From NCBI GenBank assembly GCA_963695985.1, contig CAVOIC010000007.1, positions 62,001 through 126,000 on the forward strand: a stretch of 64,000 nt of DNA, written 5' to 3'. Below the pieces are notes generated by a model. The model was given only the letters and a program-made list of their open reading frames with translations. It was not told the origin of the DNA and did no database searches. Below are positions 18,473-25,423 of this stretch, one piece after another. The translations under genes were made by a program, and so were the position numbers. This DNA is from DATBVX01 sp963695985. Lineage in GTDB: Bacteria > Pseudomonadota > Gammaproteobacteria > Steroidobacterales > Steroidobacteraceae. Positions within the stretch are counted from its first letter, which is position 1. Every line of letters starts with the position of its first letter.

Positions 18473-19146
18473 GGTGCCCCCGCTGCGAGTTCCTCGAGCC
18501 TCACTGGAGCAAGGAGTGGCCTTCCGTCGAGCCATGCCTGGTTCTCGCGCCACTGCAAACGTCCGCACGCATACCACTCGATGACCATCGGGTAGATCCT
18601 GTGTTCTTGCGCCTGAACGCGCGCTGAAAGGGTGGTCTCGGTATCGTCTGGCCGCACGCTGACCCGCGCCTGCAGGATAACCGGCCCGCCATCGAGCTCG
18701 TCGGTGACGAAGTGTACGCTGCAACCGTGCTCGCGCTGGCCGTCGGCCAGAACGCGCCGGTGCGTGTGCAGTCCGCGATAACGCGGCAGCAGCGAAGGAT
18801 GGATGTTGAGCAGCCGACCCGCGAATTCACTCACAAACTCGCGGCCGAGGATACGCATGAACCCGGCCAGGACTACGAGAGCCGGGTGGTAGCGTCGCAG
18901 CGCGAGAGTCAGCTCGGCGTCATACGCGGGGCGCGACTGACCGCTGCGCGGTGCGATGATGTCGTGTGGCAGGCCGAGTTCGCGCGCTCTCTCCAGGCCC
19001 GCGGCGCCCGGCTGGTCGCTCAGCACCGCCGCAATCCTGACCGGCAGCCGACCGGCGCGCGTCGCCTCGGCGATTGCGACCATGTTCGAGCCGCGACCGG
19101 AAATCAAGATGGCGATCGGGAGCGCGGCGCCCGACGACGGGCTCAT
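18469..19146 (-). CDS. purN: Phosphoribosylglycinamide formyltransferase
   Basis: Third step of purine synthesis: transfers formyl from 10-formyl-THF to GAR. The 225-residue product has the N-terminal ISGRGSNM loop, the catalytic NIHPSLLPRYRGLHTH block (N and H) and the DELDGGPVILQ segment with the catalytic aspartate. ATG 19146 overlaps the purM stop (ATGA). The operon order is purM-purN-DUF3108. Confidence 0.96.
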   Translation of the reverse strand: MSPSSGAALPIAILISGRGSNMVAIAEATRAGRLPVRIAAVLSDQPGAAGLERARELGLPHDIIAPRSGQSRPAYDAELTLALRRYHPALVVLAGFMRILGREFVSEFAGRLLNIHPSLLPRYRGLHTHRRVLADGQREHGCSVHFVTDELDGGPVILQARVSVRPDDTETTLSARVQAQEHRIYPMVIEWYACGRLQWRENQAWLDGRPLLAPVRLEELAAGAP

Positions 19147-20177
19147 GCCTCGATGACCACGCCGCGCGTTCCGCGTTCGATACCGCCGATTACGACTGCG
19201 GGCTGGCCGGAACGCTCGAGGCAAGCAAGCGCCGCAGTCACATCGCCGGGCGCAACACTCAACGTCATCCCGATGCCGCAGTTGAAGGTTCGATACATTG
19301 CGCCATCCGGCAGGTTACCGGTGCACTGCAGCCAGGAGAAGACCGCGGAGGTGGGCCAGCGGCCGCGCTCCAGAATGACTTCCAGCCCATCCGGAACCAC
19401 GCGCGGAATGTTCTCCAGCAGCCCGCCGCCGGTGATGTGTGCGATCGCGTGCACGCTCACTTCGGCGAGCAGCGCGAGTACCGGCTTGACGTAGATGCGG
19501 GTGGGCGCGAGCAGCAGATCATAGAGGGGCTTGCCGTCGAGCAGCGTATCCGGCCCAGCCTTGGCTACCTGGATCAGCTTGCGGATCAGGGAGTAACCGT
19601 TGGAATGAGGTCCGGACGACGGCAGCCCGATAACGACGTCACCCGGTCGCGTTTGCGTGCCGTCGATGATGCGGTCCTTCTCCACGATGCCGACGCAAAA
19701 TCCCGCGAGATCGTAATCCTCGCCGGCATACATGCCGGGCATCTCCGCCGTTTCGCCCCCCACCAGCGCGGCCCCGGCCTGCACGCAGCCTTCGACGATG
19801 CCGCGGATCACGCTCGTTGCCACCTCGACATTGAGATGCCCGGTGGCGTAGTAGTCGAGGAAATAGAGCGGCTCGGCCCCCTGCACGACGACGTCATTGG
19901 CGCACATCGCCACCAGGTCGATACCGATCGTGTCGTGGCGACCGGTCTCGAGCGCCAGTCGCAGCTTGGTGCCGACTCCATCGGTGCCCGAGACCAGCAC
20001 CGGTCGGCGATAGCGCTCGACGGGAACCTCGACCAGCGCGCCGAAACCGCCGAGACCGGCCAGAACTTCAGGTCGCATCGAGCGGCGCACCAGCGGCTTG
20101 ATGCGCTCGACCAGCTCGTCGCCGGCATCGATGTCGACACCGGCATCGCGATACGTGATGGGAGCACGATTACTCAT
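19143..20177 (-). CDS. purM: Phosphoribosylformylglycinamidine cyclo-ligase (AIR synthetase)
   Basis: Fifth step of purine synthesis: ATP-dependent closure of FGAM to AIR. The 344-residue protein begins with the ITYRDAGVDIDAG motif and contains VSGTDGVGTKL, VGGETAEMPGMY and AHITGGGLLENIPR, all standard PurM blocks. It is the first gene of the purM-purN-DUF3108 run and is divergent from the DUF2066 gene; the 78-bp gap must hold both promoters. Confidence 0.97.
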   Translation of the reverse strand: MSNRAPITYRDAGVDIDAGDELVERIKPLVRRSMRPEVLAGLGGFGALVEVPVERYRRPVLVSGTDGVGTKLRLALETGRHDTIGIDLVAMCANDVVVQGAEPLYFLDYYATGHLNVEVATSVIRGIVEGCVQAGAALVGGETAEMPGMYAGEDYDLAGFCVGIVEKDRIIDGTQTRPGDVVIGLPSSGPHSNGYSLIRKLIQVAKAGPDTLLDGKPLYDLLLAPTRIYVKPVLALLAEVSVHAIAHITGGGLLENIPRVVPDGLEVILERGRWPTSAVFSWLQCTGNLPDGAMYRTFNCGIGMTLSVAPGDVTAALACLERSGQPAVVIGGIERGTRGVVIEA

Positions 20178-20255
20178 GGAAGGTCCGCATCCGCTGCCTG
20201 GATGAAGTCACCGTAGTGAACGCCCCCGACGGAGACGCTGTGGTATTTTACACGA

Positions 20256-21266
20256 ATGAATTTTTCGAACTGGCGACGGCGTATCGCTGCAGCTGCAGTG
20301 TCAGTGTTCGTGTCGACCTGCTGTGTCGCTGCCACAGTGAGCGGCATGTACGAGGCGACCGTTCCTCTGTCGGATCGATCGGAGCGCGGTCAGGCCCTCG
20401 CGTTCCAGGATGCGATGCGGGAGGTTCTGGTGCGCGTCACCGGGCAGCGCGACGCGGGATCGCAACCCGCCCTATCGCCGCTAGTCGCTGACGCACGCCG
20501 CTACGTGCAGCAGTTTCGCATCGTCGGCACAAACCAGTTCTTTGCGGGATTCGACGGCGTCAAGATCGAACGCGCGGTCATCGCGGCCGGCCAGCCGCTC
20601 TGGGGTCATCAGCGACCGGCGACATTGGTTTGGCTGGCGGTGGACGACGGTCAGCGGCGCACTCTCATCGATGCGCAGTCGAGCTCAGACCTCAAGGAGG
20701 TACTCGAGCGCGCCGCGCAGGAGCGGGGTCTGCCGCTGCGCTGGCCCGTTGGCGGCGGCCGGATCGGTTTTGATGAGGTCTGGAACGGCTCGGCCGAATC
20801 GTTGCGCACGACCGCGGGCGAGTTCGGTGCTGACGCTGTGCTCGTGGGTCGCACCCGCAGCTCGAACCCCGCCAGCGCCCAGGTGCAATGGACGGTCCTG
20901 TACGGCACGGTGAGTAGTGACTGGTTGGGAACGGTGGAGGAGGGAGTGCAAGGCGCCGCAGACGAGTTCGTGCGCGTGTTCGCCGGCGGCAACGATGCTA
21001 CTGCGACTGATCTCAGCATCACTGTGAGCGGTATAGCCGATCTTGCCGCCTACGCACGCGTTACGGATTATCTCGAATCGATGGCCTTGATCAGCGACGT
21101 GGCGGTCGAACAGCTCACCGGTGACACGGTCGTTTATCGCGCGCGAGCGCGTGGTGATGTGGCACGCGTTGCGCGGGCCATCGAGCTGGGCAATCGCCTG
21201 CAGGCCGAGGATGCGGGTGCTGGGCCGAATCAGACCGGCGCACTGAGCTTCCGCTATCGGCCGTGA
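20256..21266 (+). CDS. DUF2066 family secreted protein
   Basis: A 336-residue protein with a signal peptide (about residues 1-26, ending CCVAATVS) and a DUF2066 body (SERGQALAFQDAMREVLVRVTG is cut here to its core AFQDAMREVLVRVTG). The family has no assigned activity but is regularly found between purM and hda, as here. An extended -10 (TGG-TATTTT, hexamer 20244-20249) lies 6 nt before the ATG, which suggests a leaderless transcript. The stop overlaps the GTG start of the next gene. Confidence 0.85.
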   Translation: MNFSNWRRRIAAAAVSVFVSTCCVAATVSGMYEATVPLSDRSERGQALAFQDAMREVLVRVTGQRDAGSQPALSPLVADARRYVQQFRIVGTNQFFAGFDGVKIERAVIAAGQPLWGHQRPATLVWLAVDDGQRRTLIDAQSSSDLKEVLERAAQERGLPLRWPVGGGRIGFDEVWNGSAESLRTTAGEFGADAVLVGRTRSSNPASAQVQWTVLYGTVSSDWLGTVEEGVQGAADEFVRVFAGGNDATATDLSITVSGIADLAAYARVTDYLESMALISDVAVEQLTGDTVVYRARARGDVARVARAIELGNRLQAEDAGAGPNQTGALSFRYRP

Positions 21267-21823
21267 GCTTGCGCCAGTTACCCAACCTGATCTGCATCGC
21301 GCGCATGGCCCTGGTCGTTCCAGTGGCCTGGCTGCTCGCCGAGGGCCAGTACGCTCAAACCCTGTGGCTCTTTGGCGTGGCGGCGGCTTCGGACGCTCTC
21401 GACGGGTATCTCGCCAAGCGCTTCGGCTGGACCTCGGAGCTCGGCAGGTTGCTGGACCCGCTCGCCGACAAGCTGCTGTTGGTGACCGTGTTCATCGTGC
21501 TCGCAGTCATTGACGCGACGCCGCTTTGGCTGGCCGTTACCGTCGTGACGCGCGACGTGGTGATCGGCGTCGGCGCGCTCATGTACAGGTGGCTGTTCGG
21601 CCCGGTGCGGGGGCACCCGACCGTGATCAGCAAGATCAATACGGGGGTGCAGGTACTGTATGTCTTGGCGCTAGTGGCGCACCTCGGCCCCGGCTGGCCG
21701 CCTGTTTCCATCGTGATCGCGCTCGGTGCCGCCGTGTTCGTGACCACGATGATCAGTGGCATCGATTACGTCATTACCTACAGCCGCCGCGCCGCCACAG
21801 TTTCACAGGCGCGGCGCGCCTGA
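21263..21823 (+). CDS. CDP-alcohol phosphatidyltransferase family protein (PgsA-like)
   Basis: A 186-residue membrane enzyme with the CDP-alcohol phosphotransferase motif D44-x2-D47-G48-x2-A51-K52-x8-G61-x3-D65-x3-D69; the usual arginine after alanine is lysine here. About five membrane helices are visible. It probably transfers a phosphatidyl group to glycerol phosphate or a similar alcohol. GTG at 21263 overlaps the DUF2066 stop (GTGA). It sits before hda, where many gammaproteobacteria carry a PgsA-like gene. The exact acceptor is not shown by the sequence. Confidence 0.85.
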   Translation: MSLRQLPNLICIARMALVVPVAWLLAEGQYAQTLWLFGVAAASDALDGYLAKRFGWTSELGRLLDPLADKLLLVTVFIVLAVIDATPLWLAVTVVTRDVVIGVGALMYRWLFGPVRGHPTVISKINTGVQVLYVLALVAHLGPGWPPVSIVIALGAAVFVTTMISGIDYVITYSRRAATVSQARRA

Positions 21824-21830
21824 TCGCGCG

Positions 21831-22541
21831 ATGGAACAGCTCCCGCTCGGCGTGCGCTGGCGCGACCAGTCGGTCTTCGACAGCTTTTTTCCTGGGCCGA
21901 ACCGGCTCGTCCTCGAAGAACTGCGTGGCCTGTTTCGACGCTCGGATGCCGGGCCCGCCGTCCTGTGGATCTGGGGTCCGGAGGCGAGCGGCAAGAGCCA
22001 CCTGTTGCAGGCGGTCTGCGCCGAGACCGGCGCGTTGGGCGGGCGGACGGCCTTCCTGCCGCTGAAGAATGACGCGCTGGCCACCCCAGCGGCGCTGGCG
22101 GGCTGTGAACAACTGGACGTCGTTTGCGTAGACGATGTGCAGCGCGTTGCGGGCCATCGCGAGTGGGAGCGGGCACTCTTCAATCTCTACCTTGGCGTCA
22201 GTGAGCATCAACGTCACCTGGTGCTTGCCGCCACGAGCCCGCCGGCAGGGATCCCGTGGCAACTTGCGGACTTGCACTCGCGGCTTTCGGCCGCACTCGT
22301 GCTGCATCTGAAGCCGCTGAGCGAGGCCGAACACATCGCGGCGCTACGCCTGCGCGCGGGAATTCGCGGGCTGGAGATACCCGACGAGACCGCCGGATTC
22401 CTGTTGCGCCGCTTTCCGCGAGATCTGCGCACGTTGTGCGCACTGCTCGATACTCTCGACAGCGCGGCCCTGGCCGCGCAGCGCCGCCTGACTGTGCCGT
22501 TCATCAAGCAGGTCATTGAGCAGCAGGGGAGCGGGCAATGA
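21831..22541 (+). CDS. hda: DnaA regulatory inactivator Hda
   Basis: Hda works with the DNA-loaded sliding clamp to promote ATP hydrolysis by DnaA, preventing re-initiation. The 236-residue product is a DnaA-type AAA+ domain. It begins MEQLPLGVRWRDQSVFDSFF, where the N-terminal QLPL resembles the clamp-binding motif, has a Walker A-like GPEASGKSHLL, and VCVDDVQRVAG as Walker B. It lacks the DnaA DNA-binding domain. ATG 21831 is 7 nt after the previous stop. The TGA stop overlaps the left end of the second composite element. Confidence 0.93.
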   Translation: MEQLPLGVRWRDQSVFDSFFPGPNRLVLEELRGLFRRSDAGPAVLWIWGPEASGKSHLLQAVCAETGALGGRTAFLPLKNDALATPAALAGCEQLDVVCVDDVQRVAGHREWERALFNLYLGVSEHQRHLVLAATSPPAGIPWQLADLHSRLSAALVLHLKPLSEAEHIAALRLRAGIRGLEIPDETAGFLLRRFPRDLRTLCALLDTLDSAALAAQRRLTVPFIKQVIEQQGSGQ

Positions 22542-22623
22542 AGAGCAGTCCGATTCAGCCACCGGCGTGAGGGCCGTGCCGACTCCGCGCTGACCAACGC
22601 TGTATGGCAGAGCAGTCCCTGGC

Positions 22624-22742
22624 GGCCATCGGGTAATACCGTGCCGACGTGCGCCGGATCACGGCTATTGTTACCTATAGATGAGAAGTTAAACCCGCAA
22701 ACACTGGTACCGGCGCAGTCGTCAGGTATCACGCCGATGTCC
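22624..22742. repeat. Conserved palindromic module C, copy 2
   Basis: Left arm 22624-22657 pairs with right arm 22711-22742, with bulges at the same places as in copy 1. Blocks identical to copy 1 are 22636-22665 (30 nt), 22688-22704 (17 nt) and 22727-22745 (19 nt). Differences between copies in the left arm mostly keep or weaken single pairs rather than break the stem. Confidence 0.85.
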
Positions 22743-22848
22743 ACCCGCTCCCGCATTGACTGATAAGAGTTGGTTGCCTGCCCCTAGAAGAGGTCCGCGG
22801 AGCGGACGCCAAGGGACGACACTCCCAGCGGGGTCGAGGCAGGACGCT

Positions 22849-23063
22849 CTGGGCGTTGGGTGGGTGTCGCTTGAGATCGTGTGCAAATGCCCTCTGCCCG
22901 GGCGATGAGCGCTCAGACCTAAGACATTGAGGGTAAGGTGACCGAGCGTGGTCTGAGCGCCGCACGGGCTGAGGGTTCGCGTGCGATCTTGAGCGTCTCC
23001 CGCTCAAGATCGTCACTGCGCATTTGCGCTCACGAGCTCAAGCGACACCCACCCAGCGACCAG
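22849..23063. repeat. Long branched inverted repeat V2
   Basis: Outer arms 22849-22890 and 23020-23063 form a stem of about 42 bp with few mismatches. Inside are two perfect 11-bp hairpins: GCGCTCAGACC/GGTCTGAGCGC (22909-22919 with 22950-22960) and GATCTTGAGCG/CGCTCAAGATC (22985-22995 with 23001-23011, 5-nt loop). The fold would be a long stem topped by a multi-branch junction. Confidence 0.88.
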
Positions 23064-23086
23064 AACGGACTGCTCTTGCCTGCGAG

Positions 23087-23455
23087 CTAGCTGCGATGCC
23101 CGCCGCGGCTCGCGCGCAGATAGGCGATCAGCACGACCAGCCAGGCGAAGGCGAGCAGAAGCAGCGCCGCGGGAACCGCGCGCTGGCGCGGGTCCGCGAT
23201 GAGCTCGGTGACTCCGAGGGCCATGTACGGAATCGTCAGCAGGCTGCACCACGCATAGGTGTTGCGATCGCCGCGCACAAGGCCGGCCAGCGGCAGAACA
23301 AGAGGAGCGAGCGACAGAGCGAGCAGCCATGGATGATGTCTTGCAGCGTTCGATTGCCACGCGAGCAGCGTGAGGGCGATCAGGGCCATCAGTCCCAGAA
23401 CCACGTAGCGCAGGACGCGCAGGGTCGCGCCAACCGTGACTGAATTCGAGCTCAC
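23087..23455 (-). CDS. DUF2069 family small membrane protein
   Basis: A 122-residue inner-membrane protein with four predicted helices (about 15-32, 43-60, 67-84, 92-112), placed in DUF2069, a family often next to wrbA in gammaproteobacteria. The function is unknown. The GTG start at 23455 is 1 nt from the wrbA stop, so the two genes form an operon. A short Arg/His-rich tail ends the protein. Confidence 0.82.
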   Translation of the reverse strand: MSSNSVTVGATLRVLRYVVLGLMALIALTLLAWQSNAARHHPWLLALSLAPLVLPLAGLVRGDRNTYAWCSLLTIPYMALGVTELIADPRQRAVPAALLLLAFAWLVVLIAYLRASRGGHRS

Positions 23456-23456
23456 G

Positions 23457-24056
23457 TCAGGCCGCGCTCGCCGCGAGGCGCATTGCCAGCGCGGCGACGC
23501 GACGGCCTAGTACCTGTGCGAGCTCCTGCTCTTCTTCTGCGAGCTGCGGCGCAGCGTGCGAGCCCGAAACGTGGCTGGCGCCGTAGGGCCCGCCGCCGCC
23601 GCGCGTGCGTGCCAGCGCGGCCTCGGTGTTGGGGATGCCGACGAGGTACATGCCATGGTGCAGGAGCGGCAGCATCATCGATAGGAGCGTGGTTTCCTGG
23701 CCGCCGTGCATCGTTTGCGTTGACGTGAACACGCCGGCGGGCTTGCCCGCCAGGCCCCCGCTCACCCACAGCGCGCCCGTGCCATCGAGGAAATACTTCA
23801 GCGGCGCAGCCATGTTGCCGAAGCGGGTCGGGCTGCCGAGGATCAGCCCGGCGCAATCGGTCAAATCGGCGTGAGTGGCGTAAGGGGGACCTCGTTCAGG
23901 AACCTCCGGCGCGCTCTGCTCGGTCACCGGCGATATGGGAGGTACGGTGCGCAGACGCGCCTGGGCGCCGGCCATCTCGACCCCGCGGCAGACGTGGCGC
24001 GCCAGCTCGGCCGTTGCCCCTTTGCGCGAATAATACAAAACGAGAATTTCCACCAC
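23457..24056 (-). CDS. wrbA: NAD(P)H:quinone oxidoreductase, WrbA type
   Basis: A flavodoxin-like FMN enzyme that reduces quinones by two electrons. From GTG 24056 (AGGAG 7 nt upstream) the product is about 199 residues, beginning VEILVLYYSRKGATAELA, where the phosphate-binding loop follows the first strand. The GSPTRFGNMAAPLKYFLDGT block and the later TQTMHGGQETT and YGASHVSG segments are WrbA hallmarks. A GTG at 24053 is an equally possible start. The open frame reaches further upstream without family sequence. Confidence 0.93.
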   Translation of the reverse strand: MVEILVLYYSRKGATAELARHVCRGVEMAGAQARLRTVPPISPVTEQSAPEVPERGPPYATHADLTDCAGLILGSPTRFGNMAAPLKYFLDGTGALWVSGGLAGKPAGVFTSTQTMHGGQETTLLSMMLPLLHHGMYLVGIPNTEAALARTRGGGGPYGASHVSGSHAAPQLAEEEQELAQVLGRRVAALAMRLAASAA

Positions 24057-24226
24057 AGTGAGGCTCCTGAGCTTCGGCGCATCTGCAACACACACCGCGC
24101 GCGACGCGTTGACGTCGCGTTCAGCCCGCCGGCGACGGCCGTTTCGAGCGCCTATAACCTTGACGCCCCTGCACCTGCTTGTTAGCGTGCGGACCGCTTC
24201 GATTATCGCACTCATATAACGAGAAG

Positions 24227-24532
24227 ATGCGCAACCTCCGGAGAGCAGGACGGCGGATTGCAGGGGTAGCAGCGTTCCTTGTAGCGCTGTCCGCCTGTGC
24301 GGGTGCCCCGGTGCAGGAAATGAGCGACGCGCGCCAGGCCATCGCGGCGGCGCGCGCGGCGGGTGCCGCTGAGCACGCTGCTGTCGAGCTCAACGTTGCA
24401 ACTGACCTGCTGTCACAGGCCGAGGCCGCCCTGCAGCGGCGCGACTACGGCACCGCGCGCAGACAGGCCGAAGAAGCGCGCTCACACGCCATCGAAGCGC
24501 AGAAGCTCGCCTCCACGGCTCCGAAGTCCTGA
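24227..24532 (+). CDS. DUF4398-like small lipoprotein
   Basis: A 101-residue protein with a signal peptide and lipobox ALSAC (cysteine at about residue 23), followed by two alpha-helices rich in Ala, Glu and Arg (SDARQAIAAARAAGAAEHAA). This matches the DUF4398 type of periplasmic helical lipoproteins, whose role is unknown. A TATAAC hexamer (24215-24220) ends 6 nt before the ATG, hinting at a leaderless mRNA. The acylphosphatase gene follows after 17 bp. Confidence 0.78.
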   Translation: MRNLRRAGRRIAGVAAFLVALSACAGAPVQEMSDARQAIAAARAAGAAEHAAVELNVATDLLSQAEAALQRRDYGTARRQAEEARSHAIEAQKLASTAPKS

Positions 24533-24549
24533 GCCTCCGGAAGGTTCCG

Positions 24550-24837
24550 GTGACCGCACAACGTGTCTGCAAGCGCGCGTTGGTTTCCGGGCGCGTGCAG
24601 GGCGTGTTCTACCGCGCGACGGCGGCCCGCGAAGCGCGCGCGCTCGGCGTGGAGGGCTATGCGCGCAATCTCGCCGATGGGCGCGTCGAAGTGCTGGCGT
24701 GCGGTGACGAGGAGACCGTCGATGAGTTCCTGCGCCGGCTGTGGGTAGGCTCGAGCGCTTCGCGAGTGGAGGCGGTAGAAATCTTGCGCGTGGAGAGCGA
24801 CGCCGCGCCTGTCGCCGGCCAGTTTCTGTCCAGGTGA
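24550..24837 (+). CDS. acyP: Acylphosphatase
   Basis: Hydrolyses acyl phosphates. The 95-residue protein has the family signature GRVQGVFYRA with catalytic R22 and the asparagine N40 in GYARNLADGRVEV. A GTG start at 24550 gives the family's usual length (about 90-95). It follows the DUF4398-like lipoprotein gene and faces the lytic transglycosylase gene 16 bp beyond its stop. Confidence 0.95.
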   Translation: MTAQRVCKRALVSGRVQGVFYRATAAREARALGVEGYARNLADGRVEVLACGDEETVDEFLRRLWVGSSASRVEAVEILRVESDAAPVAGQFLSR

Positions 24838-24853
24838 GGCGAAGGCGGGGCCG

Positions 24854-25423
24854 TCAGGCCCTCCACTTCGAGGTCCAGCGCGTGATGACGAGGTCGGGGT
24901 AGTCGCGCCGGCCGACGCTGCCGTTGTAGCGAGCGAGCGCCTTGCGGACGTCGCGCCGCTCGCGATCGTAGTAGTACCTCAGGATCGCGCAGCCCATACG
25001 GATGTTGGGCTGGATCTGCACCAGCTGATGGCGCTTCATGCCGAGCTGTTCCGGCCAGAACGGCATGACCTGCATCAGGCCCTGCGCACCCACCGATGAC
25101 ACCGCCCAGCGATTGAACCGACTCTCGACGTCCATCACCGCCAGCACCAGCTCCGGCGGCAGCTGCGCCATGCGCGCCTCGCAGTACGCATTGGTGAGTA
25201 TCGCGATGCGCTCCTCGTGGGCGGGCACGTAGCGGCGCAGGCGCGGCTCCATCAGCTTGTACCAGACCTCGGCGTCGTACTTTGCCGTGAAACACTCGCC
25301 CGCGGCGATCGCCTTCTGCAGCACCGCCTTGAGCTCCGGGTCCTGCTGCCGATCCGCACGCGCGCCGCCGGGCGCGAGCAGCGCCAGGATGAACAGCACG
25401 GCAGTCGTGCGCACTTCAGGCAC
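24854..25423 (-). CDS. Secreted lytic transglycosylase (SLT domain)
   Basis: Cuts peptidoglycan glycan chains in the periplasm. The 189-residue product has a signal peptide (to about ARA, residue 23) and a Slt/MltE-like catalytic domain with E100-S101 (MDVESRFNRWAV), the GAQGLMQVMP motif and the late ARYNGS motif. GTG 25423 overlaps the proS stop by 8 nt; a GTG at 25414 would give a slightly shorter signal peptide. No LysM or other anchoring domain is seen. Confidence 0.9.
   Translation of the reverse strand: MPEVRTTAVLFILALLAPGGARADRQQDPELKAVLQKAIAAGECFTAKYDAEVWYKLMEPRLRRYVPAHEERIAILTNAYCEARMAQLPPELVLAVMDVESRFNRWAVSSVGAQGLMQVMPFWPEQLGMKRHQLVQIQPNIRMGCAILRYYYDRERRDVRKALARYNGSVGRRDYPDLVITRWTSKWRA

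Larger units (their letters stand above)
22541..23077. repeat. Composite non-coding element, locus 2
   Basis: This 537-bp element occupies the gap between convergent hda and the DUF2069 gene. A perfect 12-bp inverted pair bounds it: AAGAGCAGTCCG (22541-22552) and CGGACTGCTCTT (23066-23077). A second left-end copy AGAGCAGTCC starts at 22609. Inside, in the same order as at locus 1, are the conserved palindrome C2 (22624-22742), a hairpin GTCCGC-GGA-GCGGAC (22793-22807), AGGCAGGACG (22837-22846) and a long inverted repeat V2 (22849-23063). Open frames in this stretch show no family resemblance. Confidence 0.78.

Noticed and set aside
17385..22742. Integron attC sites as an explanation of the palindromic module
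   Set aside because: A GTTAAAC word is present but lies in the loop, not at the ends as RYYYAAC/GTTRRRY would need, and no integrase or cassette genes are near.
17331..23077. CRISPR array
   Set aside because: There are only two copies, about 5 kb apart, with no regular spacers and no cas genes.
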